This document shows, one piece after another, positions 1 to 8,695 of a stretch of 43,200 nucleotides of DNA. The notes below the pieces were generated by a model. The model saw only the letters and a list, made by a program, of their open reading frames with translations, had not been told where the DNA came from and did no database searches. This stretch comes from Gammaproteobacteria bacterium (lineage in GTDB: Bacteria > Pseudomonadota > Gammaproteobacteria > Ga0077536): NCBI GenBank assembly GCA_016191285.1, contig JACPPA010000040.1:1-43200 (forward strand), written 5' to 3'. The position numbers and the translations under genes were made by a program. Each line of letters starts with the position of its first letter. Within the stretch, counting starts at the first letter, position 1.

Positions 1-96
1 AACAAAATCCGAGTGTTGCAGCGTCGCGCTTACGGACTGCGTGACGAAGAGTACCTTCGATTGAAGATCCTTACCTGCATGCTGCCTAAGCTTTGA
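1..96 (+). mobile_element. ISL3-family transposase, C-terminal fragment (cut by window edge)
   Basis: Reading from base 1 gives an open frame ending in TGA at 94-96 that contains RRAYGLRDEEYLRLKIL. This is the characteristic C-terminal end of ISL3-family DDE transposases, which carry an NKI(K/R)...RRAYG(F/Y)RD...EYLRLKI signature. Only about 31 residues lie in the window; the catalytic DDE core would be to the left. The gene ends just before a short AT-rich stretch and the end of a converging gene, so the right end of the insertion sequence should lie within the next few tens of bases. Family recognition is from motif memory; I consider it reliable even on this short piece. Confidence 0.8.
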
Positions 97-140
97 GCGA
101 TAAATGATCAAGTTTTACCCACACTAAGTCCGGATGACCC
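97..140. mobile_element. Probable right terminal region of the ISL3 element
   Basis: Between the transposase stop and the neighbouring gene lies TTTACCCACACTAAGTCCGG followed by ATGACCC. ISL3 elements commonly end in imperfect 20-30 bp inverted repeats of this general look, placed shortly after the transposase stop. The left end is outside the window, so the repeat cannot be matched and the exact boundary and target duplication cannot be seen. Confidence 0.4.
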
Positions 141-1523
141 AGTAAAATTATGGCGGTAGCCAACTGCGGCGCCGCCATTCACGCCTAAGGTAAAGGGAGA
201 GCCGAGAGATACGAAGCCGAATTCGGCGTTTTCCACCGTTCCGGCAGTGAGCTTCTTCCCAACTGGCGTATAGAACGCGGCGCTGCAGCAACCATCGCCA
301 TAATTCTTTGCAACAGCCACGACGTCACCAGCAACTATTGGTATTCCGATCCCGCCGAAAGGAAGAATTTGGCCGGTGTCGTTCACGTTCGGTAATTGGA
401 ACGAGTATTGCCGCGAAATGGGATTGCCGGGCTGGACGATGTAGAAAAATAAGCCGGTATAAGGCCCGGTCGGCGGTAGTTGGGTGGTCACTGTAAGCGC
501 GGCACGACCAGAGCCGATGAACACTATTCGGTCGATACCCTGGCCTAAACCCGGAGGCGCTGTTGTCTGCAACCTAACACTTTGTCCGTCACCGACCGTG
601 CCACCGGACACGTCAGTAAACGGCCCTCCATCAATACTATATTTGTCGCCAGCGGAGACAACTATGTTTGCCTCTATATTGATGCCCGAGACAGTGAACG
701 GGGCTGAAGTGACCGTCGAATTCGGTATCGCGCCGATCACCGGCGGAATGGTCTGCACAACTGGCATGTCGTCTTGAAGACTGCCGCCCAATAATTCAAT
801 TTCTTCGTGTCGGGGAGCGGCCCCGGGCCGCGTGCTGGTCGAAGACGACTTTACAAGCCCAAGCGTTGGCACCAGCCAATCTGTCTCGTCAGTTGTCAAG
901 TTAAGCGAAGCGCTGCGACCTTTGATCGTTATTGTGCCCGATCCGGTCGTGACCGTTCGAATGCGCAATACTTTGCGATAGGTGTGCGAATTAACCGTGC
1001 TTTTCACGGTTTCGAACGCTTCGGGGGTTGAGGTTAAGGTATAGCTTAGTGGGAACGTGCCAATCCCCGATATTGCAAAGTTCAATGTACCAGAGGATGT
1101 CACGGGAACCCCCAGTGTCGCGTTTGGTAGCAGCAGAATCTGCGGCGGTAGATACGTCCCGGTCGCACCTACGAGCCCAGCACTACCCGCATCGACCGCA
1201 GGGTCGAACGATCCGTGATCGCGCACCCCGTTGCCGTCGTTCGTGTAGTAGTGTTCGTCATTATTGAGCGTGTCTTGAACGACGTGTACCGGTGTGTCGT
1301 TGAATACGGTAATCCCTACCTCCTTTCTAATAAAAATAGTATTGGGGGTATGGCGATCGCTTGCGGTGACCACATATCGCCACGCCGAGTCTGTGGACAA
1401 AGGGAAATACGGTGCAGTGTCGAAGGCTTTCGCAGCGAATGCGAAAGCGGTCGCGAATACGACGAAAACGCTGAATTTGAAGCCGGCCCTGAACTTTCGA
1501 ACGCGCGAGGGGACTATGGTCAT
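108..1523 (-). CDS. Secreted protein of unknown function, C-terminus probably replaced by IS end
   Basis: About 471 residues from the ATG at 1523. I prefer this start because it places a basic n-region (RVRKFRAGFK), a hydrophobic core (FSVFVVFATAFAFA) and an AFAAKA cleavage-type site right at the N-terminus; an upstream in-frame start at 1616 would bury the signal. The mature part is Ser/Thr/Gly rich and looks beta-structured. A segment around residues 270-350 (FTVSGINIEANIVVSAGDK, then YSIDGGPFTDVSGGTVGDGQ) matches a repeat I know from proteobacterial extracellular proteins of the form F.VSGI....I.I..G.YS.NGG.FT...G.V..G..V. No catalytic motif is seen. The last dozen residues are encoded by the presumed ISL3 terminal sequence, so the natural C-terminus is probably lost. 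Exported location is well supported; function is not known. Confidence 0.7.
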   Translation of the reverse strand: MTIVPSRVRKFRAGFKFSVFVVFATAFAFAAKAFDTAPYFPLSTDSAWRYVVTASDRHTPNTIFIRKEVGITVFNDTPVHVVQDTLNNDEHYYTNDGNGVRDHGSFDPAVDAGSAGLVGATGTYLPPQILLLPNATLGVPVTSSGTLNFAISGIGTFPLSYTLTSTPEAFETVKSTVNSHTYRKVLRIRTVTTGSGTITIKGRSASLNLTTDETDWLVPTLGLVKSSSTSTRPGAAPRHEEIELLGGSLQDDMPVVQTIPPVIGAIPNSTVTSAPFTVSGINIEANIVVSAGDKYSIDGGPFTDVSGGTVGDGQSVRLQTTAPPGLGQGIDRIVFIGSGRAALTVTTQLPPTGPYTGLFFYIVQPGNPISRQYSFQLPNVNDTGQILPFGGIGIPIVAGDVVAVAKNYGDGCCSAAFYTPVGKKLTAGTVENAEFGFVSLGSPFTLGVNGGAAVGYRHNFTGSSGLSVGKT

Positions 1524-1977
1524 GGATGCGATTCTGCTCAGAAAGTCGTGACCCACAGAGCGAATATATTCAGTGCTCATTCGATGCGGCAGCGAGTCCG
1601 AACCGGACTGTCTCAAAACCGCTAATGCCGGTCAATGACGTGGTGAAGAAAACTACTTTTCTTGACAGTCCTGACAGCGACCGGACAGCAGGTACGCCGA
1701 TGCTCCCAAGCGGTATGCCGGTTCGGCCACGCCGCACTCAGCCCCTTACTAGCCAGCACAACCCTTCCCGGACAGCCCTAATTGACGTGCGGGTTCCGAT
1801 TTTGTCTAGCGCCTTTCTTAAAGATATCTGTCCACGTAGAATCCGCGCCGGCCGTTCTGCCGACTATCGCCACCCCCCCCAATCCGCAGAGTTTGTGCAT
1901 TCTCCTACAATGTATTTCCAATCTAAGCACCAGGCATCCCACATCAACGGTGTTTATATGACGCCGCGAACGCCCGC
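1524..1977. other. Intergenic region between divergent genes
   Basis: About 450 bp separate the minus-strand secreted protein from the plus-strand polysaccharide arm, so promoters for both directions must lie here. A plus-strand open frame runs through 1526-1981 but its predicted protein is compositionally ordinary and has no recognisable domain or ribosome site, so I do not call it. A TTGACA hexamer occurs at 1662-1667 but lacks a convincing -10 at 17 bp. I see no hairpin or repeat. Confidence 0.5.
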
Positions 1978-3636
1978 GTGACGCAGCGTTTCGAGCAAAG
2001 CGCTCAATTCGATCCCCCTGGGTCGCGGCCAGCTACCTTCATGGCCGCAGTATTGATTACGCTCCTATTTTTCGGATTCGCGGGAACTACGAACAAACTC
2101 TACCCGACAAGTTTTTGGGGGAGTGGGGATTACGGCATGCTGTCCTTGTCGCATGCGCTAAACCTCGAAGCACGCTTGGCCGATCGCACGCTCTATCCCG
2201 CGCCAAGTATTGCCGGCCATCCGGGAGTCCCGTTCTACCTCACGAGCTGGCTAGCGTTGAAGGCGAGTGTGCCCAGCACTACTGACGTGGCTGATCGGCT
2301 ATCTCAGGTTTTCGACAACGCTGAGGCGTTTTTTTCGGCGACCGAGGGCATGGCAATCGCAATTGGTGCGGCATCAATTTTTTCATTCGTGATGGTCGCT
2401 GGGCGCCTAGCAAATCCATTGGTGTGCCTACTCGGTCTGGGGCTATGGGTGGCATCCTCGCATCAATCTCTGCTCACCGTCTTGTCACTGCAGAACGAAA
2501 CGTTTGCCCTCGCGTTGAACGTCGCCTTCATCGCCGTCGTCTACCGCTTGGCGGGGCGTGACCGGCTGAGTTTCTCCGATGCGCTATGGATTGGCTTAGT
2601 CTCGGCGGCAGCTTATCTCGTTAAGGTTTCTTACCTCTATATTCCAATCGCAATTGCGGCCGCACTGCTCACCTCTCTCACCATTCGGCATCGCCCCGAA
2701 CGATCCGAAATTCCCATTGCGGGTCTCGCCGGTGTGATATTTGTCGCGGCGATTATGGCGATCGGTTACGGCGTCATTGGGAAACCCGCGTTCCATGCCC
2801 TGCTCGCATTCCATTGGTCCGTCCTCACTCATGCCGGATTATACGGACATGGGGCAAGCGGCTTAGTGTCCGAGGGGGTCCTGCGCGCGACCCAGCAAAG
2901 CGCGATTGCGAGCGGGGCGTTAGCCATTCCGCTGGCATTGGCTGGTGGAGCATTCGGATCGATATGCTCAGTGTTGCGCTACCGGCAACGGCGTTCTGAA
3001 GCCGCTGACGTGATTATTGGTGTGGGGTTGAGCGTTGCTACGATGATGTCTGCGCTCATCGTGATCAAACACTATGCCGAGCACTATGTCGCGGGTGTAT
3101 CGGCGACTTTGCCCGGATTGGCGATCATTGTTTTCCGCAGTCTAGGATCGCGTCGTTTACGCACGCTTTACTACTTGACGCTAACTCTCATCGTTGCGGG
3201 CTGCTTGGCCGTATCGTGGCCACGCTTGCTGGCAATTTGTCGCGCCGCTACAGAATTTAGGGCGGAGCTACCCAATGATCGTCGCGAGCTCGAGAACGTA
3301 GTCGCCGCTAGAAAAGGCGTCGGGTTGTACACTTATGGCTTGCCGCTACGCGAAGCGTCGGCCGGTTTTGTCCTGTACTACGTCGGTTTAGACGCCCTAG
3401 AGCGGAAATACTCAGATGATAATCCGACCCGGATGTCCCCTTTAGAGAAGATCGCGCAGAATCCGGATACACGGTTTGATTATATCGTCGTCAGCAAATC
3501 CTATTATCCGGACCAAGCAACTGTTATCTCGTCCGCTACGCTGGATCCCTCCGGCGTAGTGCGTATCCATTATGAGCCAGGGGATAAGATCATTGAACTC
3601 CGTCGAATGTTTATCATCCTGAAATCTCAACTCTGA
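1978..3636 (+). CDS. Polytopic membrane protein, GT-C glycosyltransferase-like
   Basis: A 552-residue protein with roughly ten hydrophobic segments between residues 22 and 410, followed by a soluble C-terminal part of about 140 residues. The first outer loop contains SGDYGMLSLSHALNLEARL and then HPGVPFYLTSW. An early acidic loop plus an HPG/HPP-like motif is the arrangement of GT-C (ArnT/PMT/GT39-like) glycosyltransferases that use polyprenyl-phosphate sugars in the inner membrane. The GTG at 1978 gives the longest protein; an ATG at 2041 would start directly at the first membrane helix and is a real alternative. It heads a tightly packed plus-strand set (6 bp to the next gene), so a role in building or decorating the locus polysaccharide is likely. 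A Wzy-type polymerase is the main alternative. The family call is inferred from topology and weak motifs. Confidence 0.6.
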   Translation: MTQRFEQSAQFDPPGSRPATFMAAVLITLLFFGFAGTTNKLYPTSFWGSGDYGMLSLSHALNLEARLADRTLYPAPSIAGHPGVPFYLTSWLALKASVPSTTDVADRLSQVFDNAEAFFSATEGMAIAIGAASIFSFVMVAGRLANPLVCLLGLGLWVASSHQSLLTVLSLQNETFALALNVAFIAVVYRLAGRDRLSFSDALWIGLVSAAAYLVKVSYLYIPIAIAAALLTSLTIRHRPERSEIPIAGLAGVIFVAAIMAIGYGVIGKPAFHALLAFHWSVLTHAGLYGHGASGLVSEGVLRATQQSAIASGALAIPLALAGGAFGSICSVLRYRQRRSEAADVIIGVGLSVATMMSALIVIKHYAEHYVAGVSATLPGLAIIVFRSLGSRRLRTLYYLTLTLIVAGCLAVSWPRLLAICRAATEFRAELPNDRRELENVVAARKGVGLYTYGLPLREASAGFVLYYVGLDALERKYSDDNPTRMSPLEKIAQNPDTRFDYIVVSKSYYPDQATVISSATLDPSGVVRIHYEPGDKIIELRRMFIILKSQL

Positions 3637-3642
3637 CAGCGC

Positions 3643-5046
3643 ATGAACACTTCGAACTCACCACCCGCCGAAGCCTTTGACATGCGTACATCGACCCGCT
3701 TGCGTCCAACATTTATGCGGTTTCGAAGCTATTTCTATTCGCTGCTTCGAAAATATCTGTCGCTCTTTATTTTGCCCCAGAACTCAGTCGTGGAGGTAGA
3801 TCCAACCACTCCGCTACTCGTGGCGTCGCTGCCTCATGGGCGAATTACGTTTCGCCCCGCCAATTCGTCCGCTGCCAATACCTTTGAGGCGGATAAAATC
3901 GTACCGATCGCGAACGTCTTCGAGCAGAATCCCGACTACCTTGTAATCAGCGGTTTGATTCATTACGAGCGGAATATCCAGGGTTTGCTCGCCGGCCTAC
4001 ATCGCATGAGCCATGCAGGCACTCGTCTTATTGTTGTGTACTACAGCAGCGTGTGGCGACCATTCATTCGGCTCGCCTCAGCGCTGGGGCTGCGCGAACG
4101 CTTGCCAGAATCAAATTGGCTCGCGCATGAAGATATCGATAATCTCCTCGCACTGGAGAATTTCGAGATTATTAGACGCGATAACCGCGTGCTCATCCCG
4201 TTTTATCTCCCGATCATCAGTAACCTCGTCAATCGCTATCTGGCCCCGCTACCGGGATTTCGTCTCTTGTCGTTAGTGAATATCCTAGTAGCAAGACCCA
4301 TAAGGCAAGATCGGCCATCTAACAGCCCGTCTGTGTCGATCGTGATCCCAGCTCGCAACGAAGCCGGAAATATCGAGGCCATCGTCACGCGCGTCCCGAC
4401 GATGGGACCGAATGATGAAATCATCTTCGTCGAAGGCCATTCGACTGATGCGACATGGCAAACCATGCAGCGCGTCGCGGATACGTACGGCGCAACTCGA
4501 CGCATCGTCCTGGCGCGGCAAGACGGCAAAGGCAAGGGGGATGCCGTACGCAAAGGGTTTGCGCTAGCGAACAACGAGATACTCATGATCCTAGATGCCG
4601 ATATAACCGTGCCACCCGAAGATCTGTCGAAATTCTATGCTGCCATCACGGCGGATAAGGGTGAGTTCATCAACGGAAGCCGCCTGGTCTACCCCATGGA
4701 AGACCGCGCGATGCGCTTTTTCAATCTACTAGGAAATAAGTTCTTTGCCGTGGCGTTTTCATTTGTCCTCGGCCAGCGGTTCAAAGACACGCTGTGCGGT
4801 ACCAAGGTGCTGTCGCGGAGCAATTACGAGAAACTTGCCGCAAATCGATCTTATTTTGGCGAGTTCGACCCTTTTGGAGATTTCGATCTGCTATTTGGCG
4901 CCTCGCGGATGGGCCTGCGCATTATCGAACTACCGATTAATTACAAGAATCGGCGCTACGGGGACACGAATATTTCGCGGTGGCGCCACGGAACAATCCT
5001 GCTGGCAATGCTCTTCTTTAGCGCGCGGCGTATAAAATTCATTTGA
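3643..5046 (+). CDS. Family 2 glycosyltransferase fused to a degenerate methyltransferase-like domain
   Basis: The 467-residue protein has two parts. Residues 60-220 match the C-terminal half of a class I SAM-methyltransferase fold as found in bifunctional methyltransferase/GT2 proteins (YLVISGLIHYERNIQGLL, NWLAHEDIDNLLALENFE, NRYLAPLPGF). The SAM-binding glycine loop expected upstream is replaced by VVEVDPTTPLLVASL, without GxGxG. Residues about 228-467 form a DPM1-like GT-A domain: SIVIPARNEAGNIEAIV at the nucleotide site, DGKGKGDAVRKGF, the metal-binding ILDADITV (DxD), FKDTLCGTKVL, and FGDFDLLFGA near the acceptor site. It probably transfers a sugar to a polyprenyl phosphate or a lipid-linked intermediate at the inner membrane. 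It lies 6 bp after the membrane protein gene, so the two are probably co-translated. The methyltransferase half is probably non-catalytic and may be structural. Confidence 0.85.
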   Translation: MNTSNSPPAEAFDMRTSTRLRPTFMRFRSYFYSLLRKYLSLFILPQNSVVEVDPTTPLLVASLPHGRITFRPANSSAANTFEADKIVPIANVFEQNPDYLVISGLIHYERNIQGLLAGLHRMSHAGTRLIVVYYSSVWRPFIRLASALGLRERLPESNWLAHEDIDNLLALENFEIIRRDNRVLIPFYLPIISNLVNRYLAPLPGFRLLSLVNILVARPIRQDRPSNSPSVSIVIPARNEAGNIEAIVTRVPTMGPNDEIIFVEGHSTDATWQTMQRVADTYGATRRIVLARQDGKGKGDAVRKGFALANNEILMILDADITVPPEDLSKFYAAITADKGEFINGSRLVYPMEDRAMRFFNLLGNKFFAVAFSFVLGQRFKDTLCGTKVLSRSNYEKLAANRSYFGEFDPFGDFDLLFGASRMGLRIIELPINYKNRRYGDTNISRWRHGTILLAMLFFSARRIKFI

Positions 5047-5117
5047 GCGCGCCGGGAGCGCTTGTAATGTGCTCATAGCGCCAGCCCAATAGCGTTCGGG
5101 CATCTCGTAAAGACAAA

Positions 5118-5900
5118 ATGCAATCTAACCAGGGCTTCGAACGCGATCTAGTAACGACTCGTGAGAATCGCGCGCGCCTCAAACAGAATAATAACCTGCG
5201 CTACTGGTATGCCGCCCTTTACCGTGAGTTATTCGCCGATGTACAGGATTTGCCACACAAGCGAATTCTTGAGATCGGGAGCGGAGCATCACCCCTCAAG
5301 GAGTTTATACCGCAAATCCTAACCTCGGACGTATTATCGCTCGATTACGTGGATTTCGTTTTTGATTGTCATGAGATCGCGGACTTTGATCGGATTGCGG
5401 ACCATAGCTTGGACATCGTGACGCTGACCAATGTGCTGCACCACCTTCGCGATCCCTTGTTATTTCTACAGCGCGTCACGCACAAACTTAACGACGGCGG
5501 TCAGGTCTTCATTGCAGAACCGTATTTCTCACTCGTGTCCTATCCGATATTTAAATTTCTCCATCCCGAGAACACCGACTTCAACATTGCGAACCCTTCG
5601 CTTACGCAAATTGACGGGCCGCTAACCACCTCGAATCAAGCTATCCCGTATATGCTGTTCTTCACTCGCCCCGATTGGCGTCATCGCTTGAGCCTCTATT
5701 ACGACTTGGCGCAAACACGCATCGCCTATTTCTCAAGCGTCTCCTACATGATGAGCGGCGGAATTTCCCGTCAGTTACCGGTGCCGCAGTGGCTTTATCA
5801 GGCTTGGTTCGGCATCGACCATGTTCTTGCGAAATCCTTACCACGAATTTTCGCGTCGTTTTTCACGGCTAAACTCCTAGCGCAACCGAATTATCGATGA
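5118..5900 (+). CDS. Class I SAM-dependent methyltransferase
   Basis: A 260-residue soluble protein with the Rossmann-type methyltransferase core. Motif I is RILEIGSGASPLKEFI near residue 50. The acidic end of strand 2 is LSLDYVDFVFDCHEI. The strand 4 motif is LDIVTLTNVLHHLRDPLLFL, typical of Methyltransf_11-type enzymes, followed by LNDGGQVFIAEPY. The later part, with FFTRPDWRHRLSL and a hydrophobic C-terminus, is specific to this subgroup and may bind substrate or membrane. There is no recognisable substrate signature. Its place between a GT2 protein and two FkbM methyltransferases suggests methylation of a sugar or glycolipid of the same polysaccharide. Its stop overlaps the next start in an ATGA, so the two genes are translationally coupled. 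Confidence 0.85.
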   Translation: MQSNQGFERDLVTTRENRARLKQNNNLRYWYAALYRELFADVQDLPHKRILEIGSGASPLKEFIPQILTSDVLSLDYVDFVFDCHEIADFDRIADHSLDIVTLTNVLHHLRDPLLFLQRVTHKLNDGGQVFIAEPYFSLVSYPIFKFLHPENTDFNIANPSLTQIDGPLTTSNQAIPYMLFFTRPDWRHRLSLYYDLAQTRIAYFSSVSYMMSGGISRQLPVPQWLYQAWFGIDHVLAKSLPRIFASFFTAKLLAQPNYR

Positions 5901-6649
5901 AAAAAGCGCTTGCAGAGCCATCGAATTGGCTGTTTAACCATTGCTTTTCCGCGTATCGCCCACTGTACGCCTTGTATAAACGGATATCGGACCGTCACGA
6001 GCGCGCTGTGATCCGTCAACTCATCGAGCCTGGCGCGGTGGTCGTCGACATAGGCGCCAATATTGGAGAGTACACCGCCTTCTTTTCGAAAATTGTGGGA
6101 CCCACCGGCAGGGTATTCGCGTTCGAGCCGGGTCCACAAAATTTCGCACGGTTAAACGCGCGAGTGGAGACATCGGCCAACGTAACTACTGTCCAATCCG
6201 CCGTCGGCGATACCAACGGCGAACTGTCGTTCTACCTGTCCACCGATTTAAACGTGGATCATCGAACCTACGACACCGGGGATGGGCGAGCGGTGACCAC
6301 CGTTCCCGTCTGCCGCTTAGACGATTACTTCCAAACACAGCAACGGATAGACTTCATCAAAATCGACGTTCAGGGCTTTGAGCACAACGTTCTGCAAGGT
6401 GCTCGGCGAGTACTCACCGATAATCCGAACCTTACCCTCATCGCCGAATTCTGGCCCTATGGCCTAGCTAAGGCTGGATCGAGCCCGCGGGATTTCTTAA
6501 AGTTCCTCACCTCGCTAGGATTCGACTACATTGCGCTCAACTCTAATTTCTCAAGGAGACCGGGCTTGAACGATTTAGATCCGCTCCGTGAAGATCAGTA
6601 TTGCAACATTCTTCTAAGCAGAACCAGTTCGAAATGTTTACCTCCTTAG
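5897..6649 (+). CDS. FkbM-family methyltransferase (first of a pair)
   Basis: A 250-residue protein with the FkbM pattern: motif I AVVVDIGANIGEYTAFFSKI near residue 50, then GRVFAFEPGPQNFARL with the acidic residue that binds SAM ribose, and RIDFIKIDVQGFEHNVL, the IDVQG(F/A)E signature of the family. FkbM-type enzymes mostly O-methylate hydroxyls on sugars, polyketides or glycolipids. The ATG overlaps the preceding methyltransferase stop (ATGA). The stop codon is TAG, which matters because it shows that amber is a normal stop in this genome. The substrate is unknown; O-methylation of the locus polysaccharide is inferred from position. Confidence 0.88.
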   Translation: MKKALAEPSNWLFNHCFSAYRPLYALYKRISDRHERAVIRQLIEPGAVVVDIGANIGEYTAFFSKIVGPTGRVFAFEPGPQNFARLNARVETSANVTTVQSAVGDTNGELSFYLSTDLNVDHRTYDTGDGRAVTTVPVCRLDDYFQTQQRIDFIKIDVQGFEHNVLQGARRVLTDNPNLTLIAEFWPYGLAKAGSSPRDFLKFLTSLGFDYIALNSNFSRRPGLNDLDPLREDQYCNILLSRTSSKCLPP

Positions 6650-7518
6650 TAATCGTCCCACTCATTTACACCATGTTGAATACGAATCAAAAAATCAGGA
6701 TCGCTCGGCTACTATCCAGAATCGTTGTTAGTCTTCGTCATCTCTGTGGAAAGCCAAGTACAGTTATCACCACACGGCGTGGCTATCGCTGGGATTTAGA
6801 TTTAAAGGAAGGGATTGATCTCGCGATCTATCTTCTCGGCGGATTTGAGATTCGAACTCTCCGTCGCTATGCTTCGCTGATCCGCGAAGGCGATATCGTA
6901 TTCGATGTCGGCGCCAATATCGGCGCCCATACAATTCCCCTGGCTGCGTTAGTTGGCGCTCGTGGAAGAGTCGTTGCGTTCGAGCCGACGGATTACGCGT
7001 TTGGGAAATTAAACCGAAACCTCGCACTCAATCCCACGTTATCCGCACGGGTGTCCGCATCTCAGACGATGCTAGCCGCCGATCCCGATGGCGAGCTGCC
7101 GTCGGCAATATATTCGAGCTGGCCTTTAGGCGAACGCGGTGATTTGCACAATCAACATCACGGACGCTTGATGAATACTACGGGTGCTAACCTTTCGACA
7201 TTAGACCGGATAGTTAAGGAACTCAGTCTCGATCGGGTTAGCTTTATAAAAATCGACGTCGACGGTAATGAGTACAGTGTGTTGAAAGGAGCTCAGGAAA
7301 CGCTGAGAACCCACAAACCGATGCTCATGCTCGAACTCGCCCCCTATGTCTATGAAAATCACCCACACGAATTTGATCAGATGCTGCTCATGCTTTGGGA
7401 CTGCGGCTACCGGTTTAGTGACGTGGTATCGGGAAAGGATATTCCCCAGGATCTCTCCAAAATCCGTTCGCTGATCCCGGCGGCCGGAGGAATCAACGTG
7501 CTGGCAAAAGCGCTGTAA
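6634..7518 (+). CDS. FkbM-family methyltransferase (second of a pair)
   Basis: About 294 residues from the ATG at 6634, overlapping the previous gene by 16 nt; TTG at 6601 and ATG at 6673 are alternatives and none has a strong Shine-Dalgarno. The core has motif I GDIVFDVGANIGAHTIPLA, then RVVAFEPTDYAFGKLNRN, and VSFIKIDVDGNEYSVLKGA, the family IDVDG.E signature. It shares the fold with the adjacent FkbM protein but differs widely in sequence, with a longer N-terminal segment (residues 1-60) before the Rossmann core. The two are therefore likely to act on different hydroxyls rather than being a recent duplication. It ends the plus-strand arm and converges on wbpG with only 35 bp between stops; no clear terminator hairpin is seen there. 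Confidence 0.88.
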   Translation: MFTSLVIVPLIYTMLNTNQKIRIARLLSRIVVSLRHLCGKPSTVITTRRGYRWDLDLKEGIDLAIYLLGGFEIRTLRRYASLIREGDIVFDVGANIGAHTIPLAALVGARGRVVAFEPTDYAFGKLNRNLALNPTLSARVSASQTMLAADPDGELPSAIYSSWPLGERGDLHNQHHGRLMNTTGANLSTLDRIVKELSLDRVSFIKIDVDGNEYSVLKGAQETLRTHKPMLMLELAPYVYENHPHEFDQMLLMLWDCGYRFSDVVSGKDIPQDLSKIRSLIPAAGGINVLAKAL

Positions 7519-7553
7519 AACGGTCCATCGCTACAACTATGCCAATCACGTTT

Positions 7554-8675
7554 TTATGTTCTCGCTAGTCGCAGCCAATTTCTAATCTTCGTCAGACCGG
7601 CATGGGCCGCCTTTTGGTTCGGATAGGATTCGTGCGGAACCGCCGGCGACGCCAGCAACGCATCGAGGTCCGCTTCCGTAATTCCAAGCTTCTTCGCGAC
7701 ATACCGCAGGTCACGAGCGACTTGCAACGGCTCGGCTAACGGAGTTTTCAATTCCTCAACCGCTGCGTCACGGGTTAATTGACCGGACACAATAAGGCTC
7801 GATAAATGTAGCCTGCGTTTGTCGAAGCCAAACTTTCGCGGCAGATAGATTTCTTGATAAAACCGCGTGAAGCGGGACTCATGGTGCTTGCCGCCATAGT
7901 CTTTCCAGGCGTAGGCCCTTGCGAGTTCTTGTTTGGATTTTTCTTTGTCGTATGGAAGGTAGTTAAGGGGCTTAATTACGCGAAGTTGTTTTCGCACTCG
8001 CGTCAACCACAGATATTCGCCTAGCCTCATAATCGGAAACGTGCGCAATGGAATGTTCCCGAATCGCTGGTATACCCCTTTCAAATGCCGTCCATCCATT
8101 GCGGGATATCCCCAGTTGGCGGGCACCACCGACTCGCTCGCATAATTCACGCCGCTTAAGAACGTCTGTAGCCCAAATTTGGCCGCAGTCCGATATAGGG
8201 TGGAAAAAAATGCGTGATCCTGGGGAATATCTTGATTGAGCACGGAAGCACGAAGAAATGCCAACTGCAGCGCTCGCATTTCCTCCCATTCAACGACGTA
8301 CGTATACAAATCGAGATCGAGTCGTCGTACTAGTACCTCAATGTTCCGCACGGCGGCTTCCGTATTCCAACCACCATCGACGTGCACGGCCAATAGGCGC
8401 AACCCATATTCGCACTTGATGAAGTGTGCGAGATAGGCGCTATCCACGCCACCGCTCAATCCGATCATCGCATCGTAGGGCTTGTGGGCTCCGTCCTTGC
8501 GCAATTGAGCCATGATTTCATCGAGGCGACGTCTACCGCCGCTGTCCGGCCACCATTCATGCGGACGACGGGCCATGGCCTCCGCACAACAATTGCACTG
8601 CCCTTTTGGATCGAATGTGATGTGCGGATTCGAGGTGTCCATCACACATACGGTGCACATCTGATACGGAAGCAT
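7554..8675 (-). CDS. wbpG: N-acetyl sugar amidotransferase, WbpG-type
   Basis: A 373-residue PP-loop ATP pyrophosphatase of the N-acetyl sugar amidotransferase family (P. aeruginosa WbpG and relatives). The N-terminus carries CTVC and CNCC cysteine pairs likely to bind zinc. The ATP-binding PP-loop is MIGLSGGVDSAYLAHFIK near residue 70, followed by LLAVHVDGGWN, FLSGVNYASESVVPANWGY and, further on, IKPLNYLPYDKEK. With HisH2 and HisF2 the family converts an acetamido group to an acetamidino group on a nucleotide sugar: HisH2 releases ammonia from glutamine, HisF2 channels it, and WbpG activates the amide with ATP. All three genes are adjacent and co-oriented here, in the order HisH2, HisF2, WbpG. 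It is the last gene of the minus-strand arm. Confidence 0.92.
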   Translation of the reverse strand: MLPYQMCTVCVMDTSNPHITFDPKGQCNCCAEAMARRPHEWWPDSGGRRRLDEIMAQLRKDGAHKPYDAMIGLSGGVDSAYLAHFIKCEYGLRLLAVHVDGGWNTEAAVRNIEVLVRRLDLDLYTYVVEWEEMRALQLAFLRASVLNQDIPQDHAFFSTLYRTAAKFGLQTFLSGVNYASESVVPANWGYPAMDGRHLKGVYQRFGNIPLRTFPIMRLGEYLWLTRVRKQLRVIKPLNYLPYDKEKSKQELARAYAWKDYGGKHHESRFTRFYQEIYLPRKFGFDKRRLHLSSLIVSGQLTRDAAVEELKTPLAEPLQVARDLRYVAKKLGITEADLDALLASPAVPHESYPNQKAAHAGLTKIRNWLRLART

Positions 8676-8695
8676 TAGTGACGCACCTTAAACCC

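Noticed and set aside
1662-1690. TTGACA hexamer suggesting a sigma-70 promoter.
   Set aside because: The sequence 17 bp downstream (ACAGCA region) is not -10-like.
1526-1981. Open frame of 151 codons on the plus strand between the secreted protein and the membrane protein.
   Set aside because: No ribosome site, no domain-like segments, overlaps the N-terminus of the minus-strand gene; looks like chance.
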